Source: Firmicutes bacterium HGW-Firmicutes-16 (GTDB taxonomy: Bacteria; Bacillota; Clostridia; Oscillospirales; Oscillospiraceae). From it: a stretch of 64,000 bases of DNA. The notes beneath the pieces were generated by a model that had not been told where the DNA came from, did no database searches, and was given only the letters and a program-made list of their open reading frames with translations. Location: assembly GCA_002841545.1 (NCBI GenBank), contig PGZZ01000009.1, positions 79,726 through 143,725 on the forward strand, read 5' to 3'. Shown one piece after another: positions 33,193 through 42,170 of this stretch (its first letter is position 1; each line of letters starts with the position of its first letter). The position numbers and the translations under genes are program-made.

Positions 33193-34872
33193 ATGAAATT
33201 AACTAAGCAAATCGGCGTTATTGTTCTTGCACTAGTGATGGTGATCGGTCTCATCGGCTGCGGAACCAAGGGAGCAGAAACGTCACCTGCGGCTGATGCG
33301 TCGGCAGCACCCGTGGCTACAGGCGGCACACTCAACGTTATGGTAGAGGTTGAAGTGGCGAGCCTCGATCCCCAGATAGCGACAGACGGAACAAGCTTTG
33401 AAGTCATTGCGGACTTCACAGACGGTCTTAAGCAGATGGATGCTGACGGAGCGGCAGTCAACGCGCTCTGTGCGGAGGAAACTGTCAGCGATGACGGTCT
33501 TACCTATACTTTTAAGATTCGCGATGACGCTAACTGGTCCAACGGCGACCCCGTCACAGCCGACGATTTCGTATTTGGCTGGCAGCGCGCCGTTGATCCG
33601 GCAAACGCTTCCGAATACTCCTACATGATGAGCGACATCGGTCAGATTAAAAACGCTGCCGAAATCATCGCAGGTAAGAAGCCCGTTACGGATTTAGGTG
33701 TCACCGCTGTAGACGAGAAGACTCTGAAGGTAGAGCTCAATGTCCCTGTTTCCTACTTTGACAGCCTTCTCTACTTCCCCACATATTACCCTATAAACCG
33801 TGCTTTCTATGAAGGACTTGCAACCGGTACTTTCGGCACAAGCCCCGCGACCGTTCTTTCCAACGGCGCTTTCATCCTTGAGAGCTATGAGCCCGCAACC
33901 CTCAACTTCACTCTCAAGAAGAACCCAAACTACTACGATGCTGACAAGGTCCAGCTTGATGGTCTGAACTATCAGGTCATCAAGGACAGCCAGCAGGCTC
34001 TCATGAGCTATCAGAACGGTGACCTCGACATCGTTAAGCTCTCCGGCGACCAGGTTGACCAGGTCAAGGACGATCCCGAACTCAACGTTGTCGGGGCAGG
34101 ATACCTCTGGTATCTGACAATGAACGGTCACGATGTTGAAGCTCTTGGAAACGCTAATATGCGTCTTGCTATCACCAACGCAATCAACCGTGAAACAATC
34201 GTAACAGATGTTGTCAAGGACGGCTCTGTCGCTACATACACCGCTGTACCTCCTCAGTTTGCTGCAGGTCCCGACGGCTCTGACTTCTCCGGCGACCAGA
34301 CAAAGTTTGCCGACGTCTGCGCAGACGACACCGCAAAGGCTGCTGAGTATTACGCAAAGGCCTGCGATGAGCTTGGTCAGAACTCCTTCACCTTCGAGCT
34401 CCTCGTCGAGGATCAGACCGAGACTCAGAACGTAGCGACAGTTCTCAAGGAGCAGCTAGAAGCAGCTCTGCCCGGCGTTACACTAAACATCAAGGTCGAG
34501 CCCAAGAAGCAGCGCGTCGAGGACATCCAGAGCGGTAAATACGAAGTCTGCCTCACTCGTTGGGGTCCCGACTATGCAGATCCTATGACCTATCTTGCTA
34601 TGTGGGTCACCGGAAACTCCAACAACTATGGTCTGTGGAGCAATGCCGACTATGACGCCATCATTGCCGACTGCACCACCGGTAAGTATGTAACCGATCT
34701 TGAAGGCCGCTGGAACGCAATGTACGATGCTGCAAAGATCGTTATGGATGAAGCCGTTATCGCACCTATCTACACCAAGGCTGACGCCAACATGATAAAG
34801 AGCAACATCACCGGAATTGAATTCCATCCTGTTGCTTTGAACAGAGTTTACAAGAACACTGTTAAGGGTTAA
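33193..34872 (+). CDS. oppA: Oligopeptide ABC transporter substrate-binding lipoprotein
   Basis: 559 residues, SBP family 5 length. Signal peptide with lipobox LIGC (Cys ~24), a Ser/Ala/Pro-rich linker (TSPAADASAAP), then the mature domain with family motifs SLDPQIATDG, FTDGLKQMDADG, and NGDPVTADDFVFGWQRAVDP (~118). It captures peptides outside the membrane and delivers them to OppBC. Codon use is biased to C-ending codons, suggesting high expression. A folded 190-base gap separates it from oppB, as expected when the binding protein is made in excess. Confidence 0.93.
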   Translation: MKLTKQIGVIVLALVMVIGLIGCGTKGAETSPAADASAAPVATGGTLNVMVEVEVASLDPQIATDGTSFEVIADFTDGLKQMDADGAAVNALCAEETVSDDGLTYTFKIRDDANWSNGDPVTADDFVFGWQRAVDPANASEYSYMMSDIGQIKNAAEIIAGKKPVTDLGVTAVDEKTLKVELNVPVSYFDSLLYFPTYYPINRAFYEGLATGTFGTSPATVLSNGAFILESYEPATLNFTLKKNPNYYDADKVQLDGLNYQVIKDSQQALMSYQNGDLDIVKLSGDQVDQVKDDPELNVVGAGYLWYLTMNGHDVEALGNANMRLAITNAINRETIVTDVVKDGSVATYTAVPPQFAAGPDGSDFSGDQTKFADVCADDTAKAAEYYAKACDELGQNSFTFELLVEDQTETQNVATVLKEQLEAALPGVTLNIKVEPKKQRVEDIQSGKYEVCLTRWGPDYADPMTYLAMWVTGNSNNYGLWSNADYDAIIADCTTGKYVTDLEGRWNAMYDAAKIVMDEAVIAPIYTKADANMIKSNITGIEFHPVALNRVYKNTVKG

Positions 34873-34900
34873 TAGATTTAAGCCCGTTTAAGACCTTTTT

Positions 34901-35015
34901 GCCGCGCGGTGGCTTTGAGAATTATCAAGGCTTTCGCGCGGCATTCAGGCATAACTCGCGCATACGAACCCGTAAAGATTAGGAAATCCCTATACCTGAA
35001 TCGGGCTCATATGCG
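34901..35015 (+). terminator. Structured oppA-oppB intergenic region
   Basis: Two stem-loops: 34901-34942 (GCCGCGCG / CGCGCGGC with an inner GCTTTGA / TCAAGGC) and 34959-35015 (CGCATA..GA.CCCG / CGGG.TC.TATGCG). Neither has a T-run, so they more likely stabilise or process the mRNA between oppA and oppB than stop transcription fully. Confidence 0.55.
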
Positions 35016-35064
35016 TGTGTTGTGCTTTTGTTCATTTGTTTAGAGGAAGGGAAGAAGATACGAC

Positions 35065-36003
35065 TTGAAAAAATACATTTTTAAACGTGTACTTATTTCC
35101 ATATTTACGATGCTGGCCATTACTCTGGTGCTTTTCATCCTGCTCCAGCTGATGCCCGGCTCGCCGTTTAACGACGAAAAGCTTACTGCAACGCAGAAAG
35201 CGGCGTTGAATGCGAAGTATGGTCTCGATCAGCCTTTAATAGTGCAGTATGCTAAATATGTGTTTAATATGTTTAAGGGCGATTTCGGAGTAAGCTACAA
35301 TATCAGCAAAAACACGCCCATCAGTCAACTCATACAGTCGCGATTGCCGATTAGCATAGCCATAGGCGGCATGGCGGTCGCGCTTGGCGCAATAGTCGGG
35401 CTGTTTTTAGGTATTGTTGCGGCGCTTAAACACAACACCTTCTGGGACACGTTCTGCACGATAATCTCCGTTTTGGGCGTATCTGTTCCGAGCTATGTTT
35501 TCGCACTGGGATTAAGCTATACTTTTGGCTTTAAGCTCAGCTGGCTTCCGATGCTATATACGCAGAACAGCCCTATCGCGAGTTCTGTGATGCCGAGCAT
35601 TGCGCTGAGCCTGTTTACGCTTGCCTCCGTGGCTCGATTTACAAGGACGGAGATGATGGAGGTGCTGGGAAGCGACTATATGCTTCTGGCCGAAAGTAAG
35701 GGTGTTTACGGCGGTCCTCTGATTGTTCGCCACGCGCTGCGTAACTCTCTTATTCCAATAGTCACTGTCCTGGCTCCGCTAATCGTCGATCTTATGACAG
35801 GAAGCCTCGTTGTCGAGAAGATATTTTCGATACCCGGTGTCGGAAGCTTGCTTGTTACGGCAATACAGTCGAACGACTACAGCGTGGTCATTGCCTTGAG
35901 CTTTATTTACAGCGCGATGTACATAGGCATAATGCTCGCCGTTGATATCCTCTACGGCATAATCGATCCTCGTATCCGTCTTGCAAAGGAGGGCACAAAC
36001 TGA
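35065..36003 (+). CDS. oppB: Oligopeptide ABC transporter permease, OppB type
   Basis: 312 residues. Starts at TTG 35065 (AGGAAGGGAAGAAG upstream; MKKYIFKRVLISIFTML is the typical OppB N-terminus). Six membrane helices and the EAA motif (AESKGVYGGPLIVRHALRNSLIPIVTV, about 210-236) that contacts the ATPases. Ends with the usual DPRIRL tail. The stop overlaps the oppC ATG by one base. Confidence 0.93.
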   Translation: MKKYIFKRVLISIFTMLAITLVLFILLQLMPGSPFNDEKLTATQKAALNAKYGLDQPLIVQYAKYVFNMFKGDFGVSYNISKNTPISQLIQSRLPISIAIGGMAVALGAIVGLFLGIVAALKHNTFWDTFCTIISVLGVSVPSYVFALGLSYTFGFKLSWLPMLYTQNSPIASSVMPSIALSLFTLASVARFTRTEMMEVLGSDYMLLAESKGVYGGPLIVRHALRNSLIPIVTVLAPLIVDLMTGSLVVEKIFSIPGVGSLLVTAIQSNDYSVVIALSFIYSAMYIGIMLAVDILYGIIDPRIRLAKEGTN

Positions 36004-37088
36004 TGGCAAAGATTAAGAAGAAAAGGCTGGCAACGGTTTCCGGCCCCGAAATCTATAAGGATACATATGAATTCCAGCCTGATGACTTTACCTTGCGCGG
36101 AGACGTTGAAACGACAAGGATTGATACAAACTTTGCAAGCCAGAATTACTGGCTGGAGGTTCGCCGCCGCTTCTTCGCCAACAAGGGCGCTTTTGTCTCG
36201 CTTATTCTCGTAATAATCTTAGGGCTTCTTGCGGCTTTTGGACCGCTAATGACGAATTATTCCTACAAGGAACAAAACCTTTCTCAGAAAAATTTCGCCC
36301 CGAGAGTACAGGGGCTCGAACACTTTGGCATTTTCGATGGAGACGAATCGCTTAAGACAACCACGGGTGTTAAGGAAATTAACGGTTACGAGGAAAAAGG
36401 TCTTACCGATACATATTATTGGTTTGGTTCCGACGTTCTGGGGCGCGATATATGGACGCGCGTTTGGGAAGGAACTCGTATTTCCCTCGGGATTGCTCTC
36501 TGTGCTGCAATCATCGACATGTTAATTGGCATGAGCTACGGCCTCATAAGCGGTTACTTTGGCGGAAAAGTCGATAACATCATGTGCAGGATTGCGGAGA
36601 TCATTAATGGGATTCCGCGCCTTGTAATCGTAACGCTTCTTATGCTCGTTCTGCCACGCGGCTTTATCACCATCGTCTTCGCTTTGATGATTACGGAGTG
36701 GATAGGCATGAGCCGAATAGCACGTGCCGAGATGCTGAAGCTCAAGGAACAGGAATTCGTTCTGGCGTCAAGAACGCTTGGTGCCAAGCACTTTTTTATA
36801 ATATTCAGTGAAATACTGCCGAACATTATTGGACAGATAATCACTCAGCTGATGTTCTGCATTCCAACTGCAATTTTTACGGAGGCATTTTTAAGCTTCG
36901 TCGGACTCGGTATACCAGTTCCGATGTGCAGTCTCGGAAGCCTTATCAGCGACGCTTTCAACAGCTTTACGACGCATCCGTATCAGATAATCCCGCCGAT
37001 TCTTGTCCTTGCTCTTCTGATGCTCTGCTTCAACATGCTTGCGGACGGTCTACGCGAAGCGTTTGACCCGAAGCTCAAAGAAATGTGA
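36003..37088 (+). CDS. oppC: Oligopeptide ABC transporter permease, OppC type
   Basis: 361 residues. N-terminal cytoplasmic stretch ~50 residues, OppC_N helix (~65-85), a long extracytoplasmic loop (~86-140), then the permease core with the EAA motif ASRTLGAKHFFIIFSEILPNIIGQI (about 257). Ends in ADGLREAFDPKLKE, typical of OppC. Partner of OppB. Confidence 0.93.
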   Translation: MAKIKKKRLATVSGPEIYKDTYEFQPDDFTLRGDVETTRIDTNFASQNYWLEVRRRFFANKGAFVSLILVIILGLLAAFGPLMTNYSYKEQNLSQKNFAPRVQGLEHFGIFDGDESLKTTTGVKEINGYEEKGLTDTYYWFGSDVLGRDIWTRVWEGTRISLGIALCAAIIDMLIGMSYGLISGYFGGKVDNIMCRIAEIINGIPRLVIVTLLMLVLPRGFITIVFALMITEWIGMSRIARAEMLKLKEQEFVLASRTLGAKHFFIIFSEILPNIIGQIITQLMFCIPTAIFTEAFLSFVGLGIPVPMCSLGSLISDAFNSFTTHPYQIIPPILVLALLMLCFNMLADGLREAFDPKLKEM

Positions 37089-37098
37089 GGCGAGAGGT

Positions 37099-38187
37099 AT
37101 GAAAAAAACAGGACGTGAAAAAGTGCTAGAGATGAGGAATCTCTCCGTCTCATTTGTTTCTTCAAGTGCGACAGTCAACGCTATACGCAGTGTTGACCTT
37201 GACCTTTATAAAGGAGAAACTCTCGCGATAGTGGGCGAATCCGGAAGCGGCAAGTCGGTCACGATGAAAGCTGTGATGGGCATACTCGATAAAAACGCCG
37301 TCGTGAATAGCGGGACTATAAACTTCACTTATAACCGGGAAGCAAACGAAAATGCAACCATAGACCTTCTGACTCTCTCAAAAAAAGAGATGCGCAAGCA
37401 AATAAACGGTAAACGTATCGCAATGATTTTTCAAGATCCGATGACGAGCCTTGATCCCACAATGTCCGTTGCAAAGCAGATTATGGAGGGCATGGTATGG
37501 CATTACGGCACATCAAAAAAAGAGGCCTATGGAAAAGCCCTAGACCTTCTTAAGGAAGTCGGCATTGACGACCCCGACAAGCGCATGAAGCAGTATCCGC
37601 ACCAGTTATCAGGCGGTATGCGTCAGCGCATAGTAATCGCAATTGCGCTTGCCTGCGACCCAGAGCTACTCATATGTGATGAGCCGACGACCGCTTTGGA
37701 CGTAACGATTCAAGCCAAAATCATAGAACTTATACAGAGAATTCAGCGCGAACGCGGCATAAGCGTTATCTACATTACACATGACCTCGGCATAGTCGCG
37801 AAGGTTGCGGACTATGTAAACGTCATGTACGCGGGCAAGATTGTAGAGAAAGGCAAAGTGGACGAGATTTACTTTGACCCAAGACATCCATATACATGGG
37901 GACTGCTTTCGGCAATGCCCGATCTTGATACCGACGACAGCAGACTTTATACAATACCGGGTTCGCCTCCGAGCCTCAAGAACGCGATAAAGGGCGATCC
38001 CTTTGCGCCTCGCAACATCTACGCTCTCAAGATCGACGAGCGACTGGAGCCGCCGATGTTCAAGATTTCAGACACACATTACGCTTCGACCTGGCTGCTT
38101 GACGAGCGCGCGCCAAAGGTCGATATGCCTGTGGAGCTAAAAAACCGCATAACCCGTATGCAAAAGGAGGGTGAGCGAAATGTCTGA
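37099..38187 (+). CDS. oppD: Oligopeptide ABC transporter ATPase, OppD type
   Basis: 362 residues from ATG 37099 (GAGGCGAGAGG in front). Walker A GESGSGKSV (~49), signature LSGGMRQR (~170), Walker B LLICDEPTTALD (~188) and H-loop THD. The C-terminal oligopeptide-transporter extension usually has cysteines for an Fe-S cluster; here the tail (PGSPPSLKNAIKGDPFAPRNIYA) lacks the CxxxC of canonical OppD and reads FAPRN where many have FAPRC. Pairs with OppF. Confidence 0.92.
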   Translation: MKKTGREKVLEMRNLSVSFVSSSATVNAIRSVDLDLYKGETLAIVGESGSGKSVTMKAVMGILDKNAVVNSGTINFTYNREANENATIDLLTLSKKEMRKQINGKRIAMIFQDPMTSLDPTMSVAKQIMEGMVWHYGTSKKEAYGKALDLLKEVGIDDPDKRMKQYPHQLSGGMRQRIVIAIALACDPELLICDEPTTALDVTIQAKIIELIQRIQRERGISVIYITHDLGIVAKVADYVNVMYAGKIVEKGKVDEIYFDPRHPYTWGLLSAMPDLDTDDSRLYTIPGSPPSLKNAIKGDPFAPRNIYALKIDERLEPPMFKISDTHYASTWLLDERAPKVDMPVELKNRITRMQKEGERNV

Positions 38188-39112
38188 TGAAAGAAAGCCC
38201 CTGCTTGAAGTCAAAGGGCTAAAGCAGTATTTTAAAATGAACCGCACTTACACTGTTCGTGCGGTCGATGGTGTCGATTTTGTATTATACCCCGGGGAGA
38301 CCTATGGGTTGGTAGGGGAGTCCGGCAGCGGCAAAAGCACGATAGGCCGCAGCGTCATACGCCTATATGACCCGACAGAGGGGAAGATCACCTTCGACGG
38401 CATGGACATATCGGGGAAGCTCACAAAGCGCGAGAATGAGCTCCTGCGCACTGAGATGCAGATGATTTTTCAGGACCCTATGGCATGTCTAAACCCGCGT
38501 AAAAAGGTTGAGGACATCGTCGCTCAAGGGCTGGATATTCACCATCTGTACTCGTCCCGCGCGGAGAGAAAAGAAAAAGTTGCCGATATTCTTGTCAAGG
38601 TGGGGCTTGACCCTGAGCACGCAGAGCGTTATCCTCACCAGTTTTCCGGCGGACAGCGTCAGCGTGTCGGTATTGCCCGCGCCCTTGTCATGAATCCGAA
38701 GCTCATCATCGCGGACGAGTGCATAAGCGCGCTGGACGTATCAATCCAAGCGCAGGTTGTAAACCTCATGAAGGACATTCAGAAGGAGACAGGAACAGCC
38801 TATCTCTTTATAGCGCATGATCTTTCGATGGTAAAGTATATATCAGAGCGCATCGGCGTTCTGCATATGGGACATCTTGTGGAAACAGGTACGAAGGACG
38901 AGATATTTTCAAATCCCGTCCATCCTTACACCCAGAGTCTTCTTTCGGCAATTCCGATACCGAATCCGCATACGGAAAGAAGTCGGGTCACTCAATCCTA
39001 CGATTACAAAAAGGCGAACATTGACTATAATGCCGGCTCCAATCACCATCTCGGCGGCACACATTATGTGCTTGGCACCGACGATGAAGTAAAAAAATGG
39101 TCAAAAGCATAA
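38180..39112 (+). CDS. oppF: Oligopeptide ABC transporter ATPase, OppF type
   Basis: 310 residues from ATG 38180, nine bases after AGGAGG and overlapping the oppD stop; an in-frame GTG at 38171 lies too close to the ribosome site. Walker A GESGSGKST (~49), signature FSGGQRQRVGIARAL (~158), Walker B LIIADECISALD (~178, with Cys in place of the usual Pro) and H-loop AHD. C-terminal OppF extension is short. Last gene of the operon. Confidence 0.92.
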   Translation: MSDERKPLLEVKGLKQYFKMNRTYTVRAVDGVDFVLYPGETYGLVGESGSGKSTIGRSVIRLYDPTEGKITFDGMDISGKLTKRENELLRTEMQMIFQDPMACLNPRKKVEDIVAQGLDIHHLYSSRAERKEKVADILVKVGLDPEHAERYPHQFSGGQRQRVGIARALVMNPKLIIADECISALDVSIQAQVVNLMKDIQKETGTAYLFIAHDLSMVKYISERIGVLHMGHLVETGTKDEIFSNPVHPYTQSLLSAIPIPNPHTERSRVTQSYDYKKANIDYNAGSNHHLGGTHYVLGTDDEVKKWSKA

Positions 39113-39119
39113 AATCACG

Positions 39120-39147
39120 AGCGGCGCAAATATTGCGCCGCTTTTTC
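39120..39147 (+). terminator. Terminator of the peptide ABC operon
   Basis: AGCGGCGCAA / TTGCGCCGCT stem, T5 tract, directly after oppF. Confidence 0.92.
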
Positions 39148-39775
39148 TATGAATTGTGTTACATATAGCAATGTGTATTTTCTACGGGATGTGTTTACCA
39201 CGCGCACATCAACGCTTCGATGCAACAAGTTCATCGTTTCTGAACTACTCGATGTTTACGAAGCAAGAAGAATTGTATATGTAATCCATGAAAAGGAATC
39301 GGTGGAAAATGCAATTTTAAATTCGCGCATTTTCGACTTAAATTTACAGGAAACCATTTACATAAATCACGGCAGATAATATATATTCAAAAAGTTATAA
39401 ACATTGTCAACAGGTTTATCAACAGTCAATTGTCCTTGTTCGCGAAGATACTAGGAGAATAATGCCAGTTATTAACAAACCCTGTATTTCGAATTTCCAG
39501 TAATTATATAATATGAAATAGTTTACATAATATTTGTCAAAATGAAAAGTCTATTGAAAAAGCCAACCCATAATTTGCATGAAAAACTTCTTCTTTAAGG
39601 ATCGAACAGTTCACGAACTGAAAAAAGCGTTATCATTCGATGCGCCAAAGATAAATAATTTATTAATAAAATGAAGCCGCCGTCCGTGCATTATTTAATT
39701 CTGATGCAGATGTGCGTAATAATTCGAATTAATACCATTCTGAGCAAATATTCATGAATAAATTGATTTTAATCC
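39148..39775. other. Long AT-rich intergenic stretch, no gene recognised
   Basis: About 630 bases between the two ABC operons. ORFs here lack ribosome sites and coding-like composition. Only short symmetric elements are seen: CAGTTC-AC-GAACTG at 39607-39620 and TAATTCGAATTA at 39720-39731. It may contain regulatory sites for the branched-chain operon or a remnant; I cannot assign either. Confidence 0.55.
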
Positions 39776-39804
39776 TTGCAAATCGTGCTTTGCTGCGCTA
39801 TAAT
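39776..39804 (+). promoter_or_regulatory. Promoter of the branched-chain amino-acid ABC operon
   Basis: TTGCAA (39776-39781), 17 bases, TATAAT (39799-39804). The ~90-base leader holds GGACAAATGTCC (39823-39834) and a bulged hairpin TCGCGG..CCGCGA near 39860-39880 just before the GGAGG ribosome site. Confidence 0.75.
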
Positions 39805-39897
39805 ACTTAACGTAGTTGTATGAGGACAAATGTCCACGTACGGCGCACAACATTATAATCGCGGGACCGATGTCCGCGAAAAAACGGAGGAAAAGTA

Positions 39898-41109
39898 ATG
39901 AAAAAGTATCTGGCTATCATCCTTGCTTGCATGATGCTCATATGTGTGTTTGCAGGCTGCGGACAGAAAGCGGTAACGGAGTCTCCTGCGGCAGACGCAT
40001 CGGCTCCCGCAACCGGCGACAAGGTTGTCAAAATCGGCGTATTCGAGCCCGCATCCGGCGACAATGGTGCAGGCGGCAAGCAGGAGGCTCTAGGAGTCCA
40101 GTATGCCAACACCGTACAGCCCACTGTTGACATCGGCGGCGAGACCTACAAGGTCGAGCTCGTTCCCGTCGACAACCAGTCTTCGAACGATAAGGCCGTT
40201 TCCGCTGCTCAGGAACTTGTCAGCGCGGGCGTTTCCGTCGTTCTTGGCTCATACGGCTCCAGTGTCTGCATGGCAGCATCCGACACATTTAAGAATGCCG
40301 GAATCCCAGCAATCGGCATCACCGCTACTAATCCCAACGTCACAGCTGGCAACACCCATTATTTCCGCATCTGCTTCCTCGATCCCTTCCAGGGCACTGT
40401 TCTTGCAAACTTTGCTAAGGATCAGTTCCAGTCCGAGAAGGCTTATTGCCTAGCTAAGCTCGGCGATGATTATTCCGTCGGCCTTTGCAACTACTTTAAG
40501 GAAGCCTTTGAGAAGCTCGGCGGCGAAGTCGTATACGAGACCTTCCCCGATGGCAACTCCGACTTCAGCTCCTATGTCACCAACGCCAAGAATTCCGGCG
40601 CAGACGTATTCTTTGCTCCTGTATCCACTGATGCAGCAGCTCTGATCATCGATCAGGCTAACGCTCAGGGCATCACAATGCCGATACTTGCCGGCGACAC
40701 ATGGGACTCCAACGTTATACTCAAAGCTGCCAAGGACAAGGCTGTCAAGGTCTATGTCACAACCTTCTATCAGGAAGGCGGAAACGCTGAATTTGACGCT
40801 GGCTTCAAGGCATGGCTCGAATCCGATTCCACCGCTCTTGCAAGCAACAACGGCGATACCACAATAGCTGCTGTTTCCGCGATGGGCTATGACGCTTACT
40901 TTGTAGCACTTGAGGCTCTCAAGGCTGCGGGTACCACAGACTCCAAGGCAGTTAACGAGGCTATCTGGAAAGTCAACTACACCGGCGTATCTGGCGCAAT
41001 TGCTTTTGACTCCGTTAACGGCGACGCTATCCGCGACACCGCATATGTTAAGACCGCTAACACCGAAACCGGTGCTTGGGACTTTGTAGGCGTACAGACC
41101 GCAAAATAA
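39898..41109 (+). CDS. livJ: Branched-chain amino-acid ABC transporter substrate-binding lipoprotein
   Basis: 403 residues, periplasmic-binding-protein type 1 fold. Lipobox FAGC (Cys ~21), a linker ESPAADASAP nearly identical to the one in the peptide-binding protein, then KIGVFEPASGDNGAGGKQEALG (~43) as in LivJ/BraC. It binds Leu/Ile/Val or related amino acids outside the cell. C-ending codon bias, as in oppA and ohyA, suggests abundant protein. Followed by a hairpin region before livH. Confidence 0.92.
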   Translation: MKKYLAIILACMMLICVFAGCGQKAVTESPAADASAPATGDKVVKIGVFEPASGDNGAGGKQEALGVQYANTVQPTVDIGGETYKVELVPVDNQSSNDKAVSAAQELVSAGVSVVLGSYGSSVCMAASDTFKNAGIPAIGITATNPNVTAGNTHYFRICFLDPFQGTVLANFAKDQFQSEKAYCLAKLGDDYSVGLCNYFKEAFEKLGGEVVYETFPDGNSDFSSYVTNAKNSGADVFFAPVSTDAAALIIDQANAQGITMPILAGDTWDSNVILKAAKDKAVKVYVTTFYQEGGNAEFDAGFKAWLESDSTALASNNGDTTIAAVSAMGYDAYFVALEALKAAGTTDSKAVNEAIWKVNYTGVSGAIAFDSVNGDAIRDTAYVKTANTETGAWDFVGVQTAK

Positions 41110-41144
41110 ATCAGCAAAATCACTTGTACATAAGTGGTATAGGC

Positions 41145-41181
41145 GGGGGGAAAAACCCCCCCCCTGCCCTTTTGAAAGGGC
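41145..41181 (+). terminator. livJ-livH intergenic hairpins
   Basis: G6-A5-C9 (41145-41164) and GCCCTTT-TG-AAAGGGC (41166-41181) in tandem, no T-run. Likely reduces read-through or protects the livJ mRNA, keeping the binding protein in excess. Confidence 0.5.
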
Positions 41182-41231
41182 GCGACTGTTCGAATCCTTT
41201 CAAGACAGCCCAAATCTGAGGAGGTTCCTCT

Positions 41232-42158
41232 ATGGATTTTTTATCTGACAACCTGCCTTATATTCTGTCGGGCATTTCGGTCGGCGGTCAGTATGCGCTG
41301 ATTGCAATCGGATATACGATGGTTTACGGTATCTTAAGGCTAATTAACTTTGCGCACGGCGATGTTTTTATGGTTGCAGGGCTTATGATGGTCTACCTTT
41401 CATCATGGGCACCTCTCTATGTTACCATTCCTCTCGTAATTATTCTAACCGTGCTGCTGGGTTTCATAATTGAGCGCGCAGCCTATAAGCCGCTTCGCAG
41501 CTCGCCCCGTATGTCAATCATGATTTCTGCCATCGGTGTAAGCTACCTGCTTCAGAATATCTCGCTATACATTACCGGTGGATTAAATAAAAACTACCCC
41601 TCGATTCCTTGGATATCCGATACGATTACGATAGGGACCGCAGTCACAAAGCGTGTCACGGTTATAACACCCATTTTGACTATTGTTCTTGTTGTCGCGC
41701 TGGTGATTCTCATTAAGCACACGAAGATTGGTATGGCAATGCGCGCTGTCTCAAGAGACTTTGAAACCTCTCAGCTTATGGGCATAAAGGTGGATAGCGT
41801 AATTTCGTATACCTTTATTATTGGCTCACTGCTGGCCGCCATCGGCTCGATACTATATTTCACGAATTATCCCGGTGTTGTTCCGAACTCAGGAGCCATG
41901 CCCGGGCTTAAGGCATTCGTTGCAGCGGTGTTCGGCGGTATTGGTTCAATACCAGGAGCGGTTGTCGGAGCGTTTATAATCGGCATCTGCGAGAATATCA
42001 TTAAAGGACTTGATACAATGCTGGTTACATCCGGGATTATTAAAAATCCTTTGGGACTGGCGACTTTTTCCGACGCGTTCACTTTCGCGCTGCTGATAAT
42101 AATTCTCATTGTTAAGCCCACAGGGCTGTTCGGTGAGAAAAAGACAGATAAGGTTTGA
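41232..42158 (+). CDS. livH: Branched-chain amino-acid ABC permease LivH
   Basis: 308 residues, about eight membrane helices. Family motifs GGQYALIAIGYTMVYGILRLINFAHGDVFMVAG near the N-terminus and the ATPase-contact loop with AMRAVSRDFETSQLMGIKVD (~168). RBS GAGGAGG. Works with LivM in the membrane. Confidence 0.94.
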   Translation: MDFLSDNLPYILSGISVGGQYALIAIGYTMVYGILRLINFAHGDVFMVAGLMMVYLSSWAPLYVTIPLVIILTVLLGFIIERAAYKPLRSSPRMSIMISAIGVSYLLQNISLYITGGLNKNYPSIPWISDTITIGTAVTKRVTVITPILTIVLVVALVILIKHTKIGMAMRAVSRDFETSQLMGIKVDSVISYTFIIGSLLAAIGSILYFTNYPGVVPNSGAMPGLKAFVAAVFGGIGSIPGAVVGAFIIGICENIIKGLDTMLVTSGIIKNPLGLATFSDAFTFALLIIILIVKPTGLFGEKKTDKV

Positions 42159-42170
42159 GGCGGTGGAATT

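Noticed and set aside
39149..39379. 76-codon ORF after the opp terminator
   Set aside because: No ribosome site, starts inside the terminator tail, composition not coding-like and no recognisable motif.
39398..39430. DnaA-box-like TTATCAACA repeats
   Set aside because: They do not match the DnaA consensus well, occur only about twice, and no replication gene is near.
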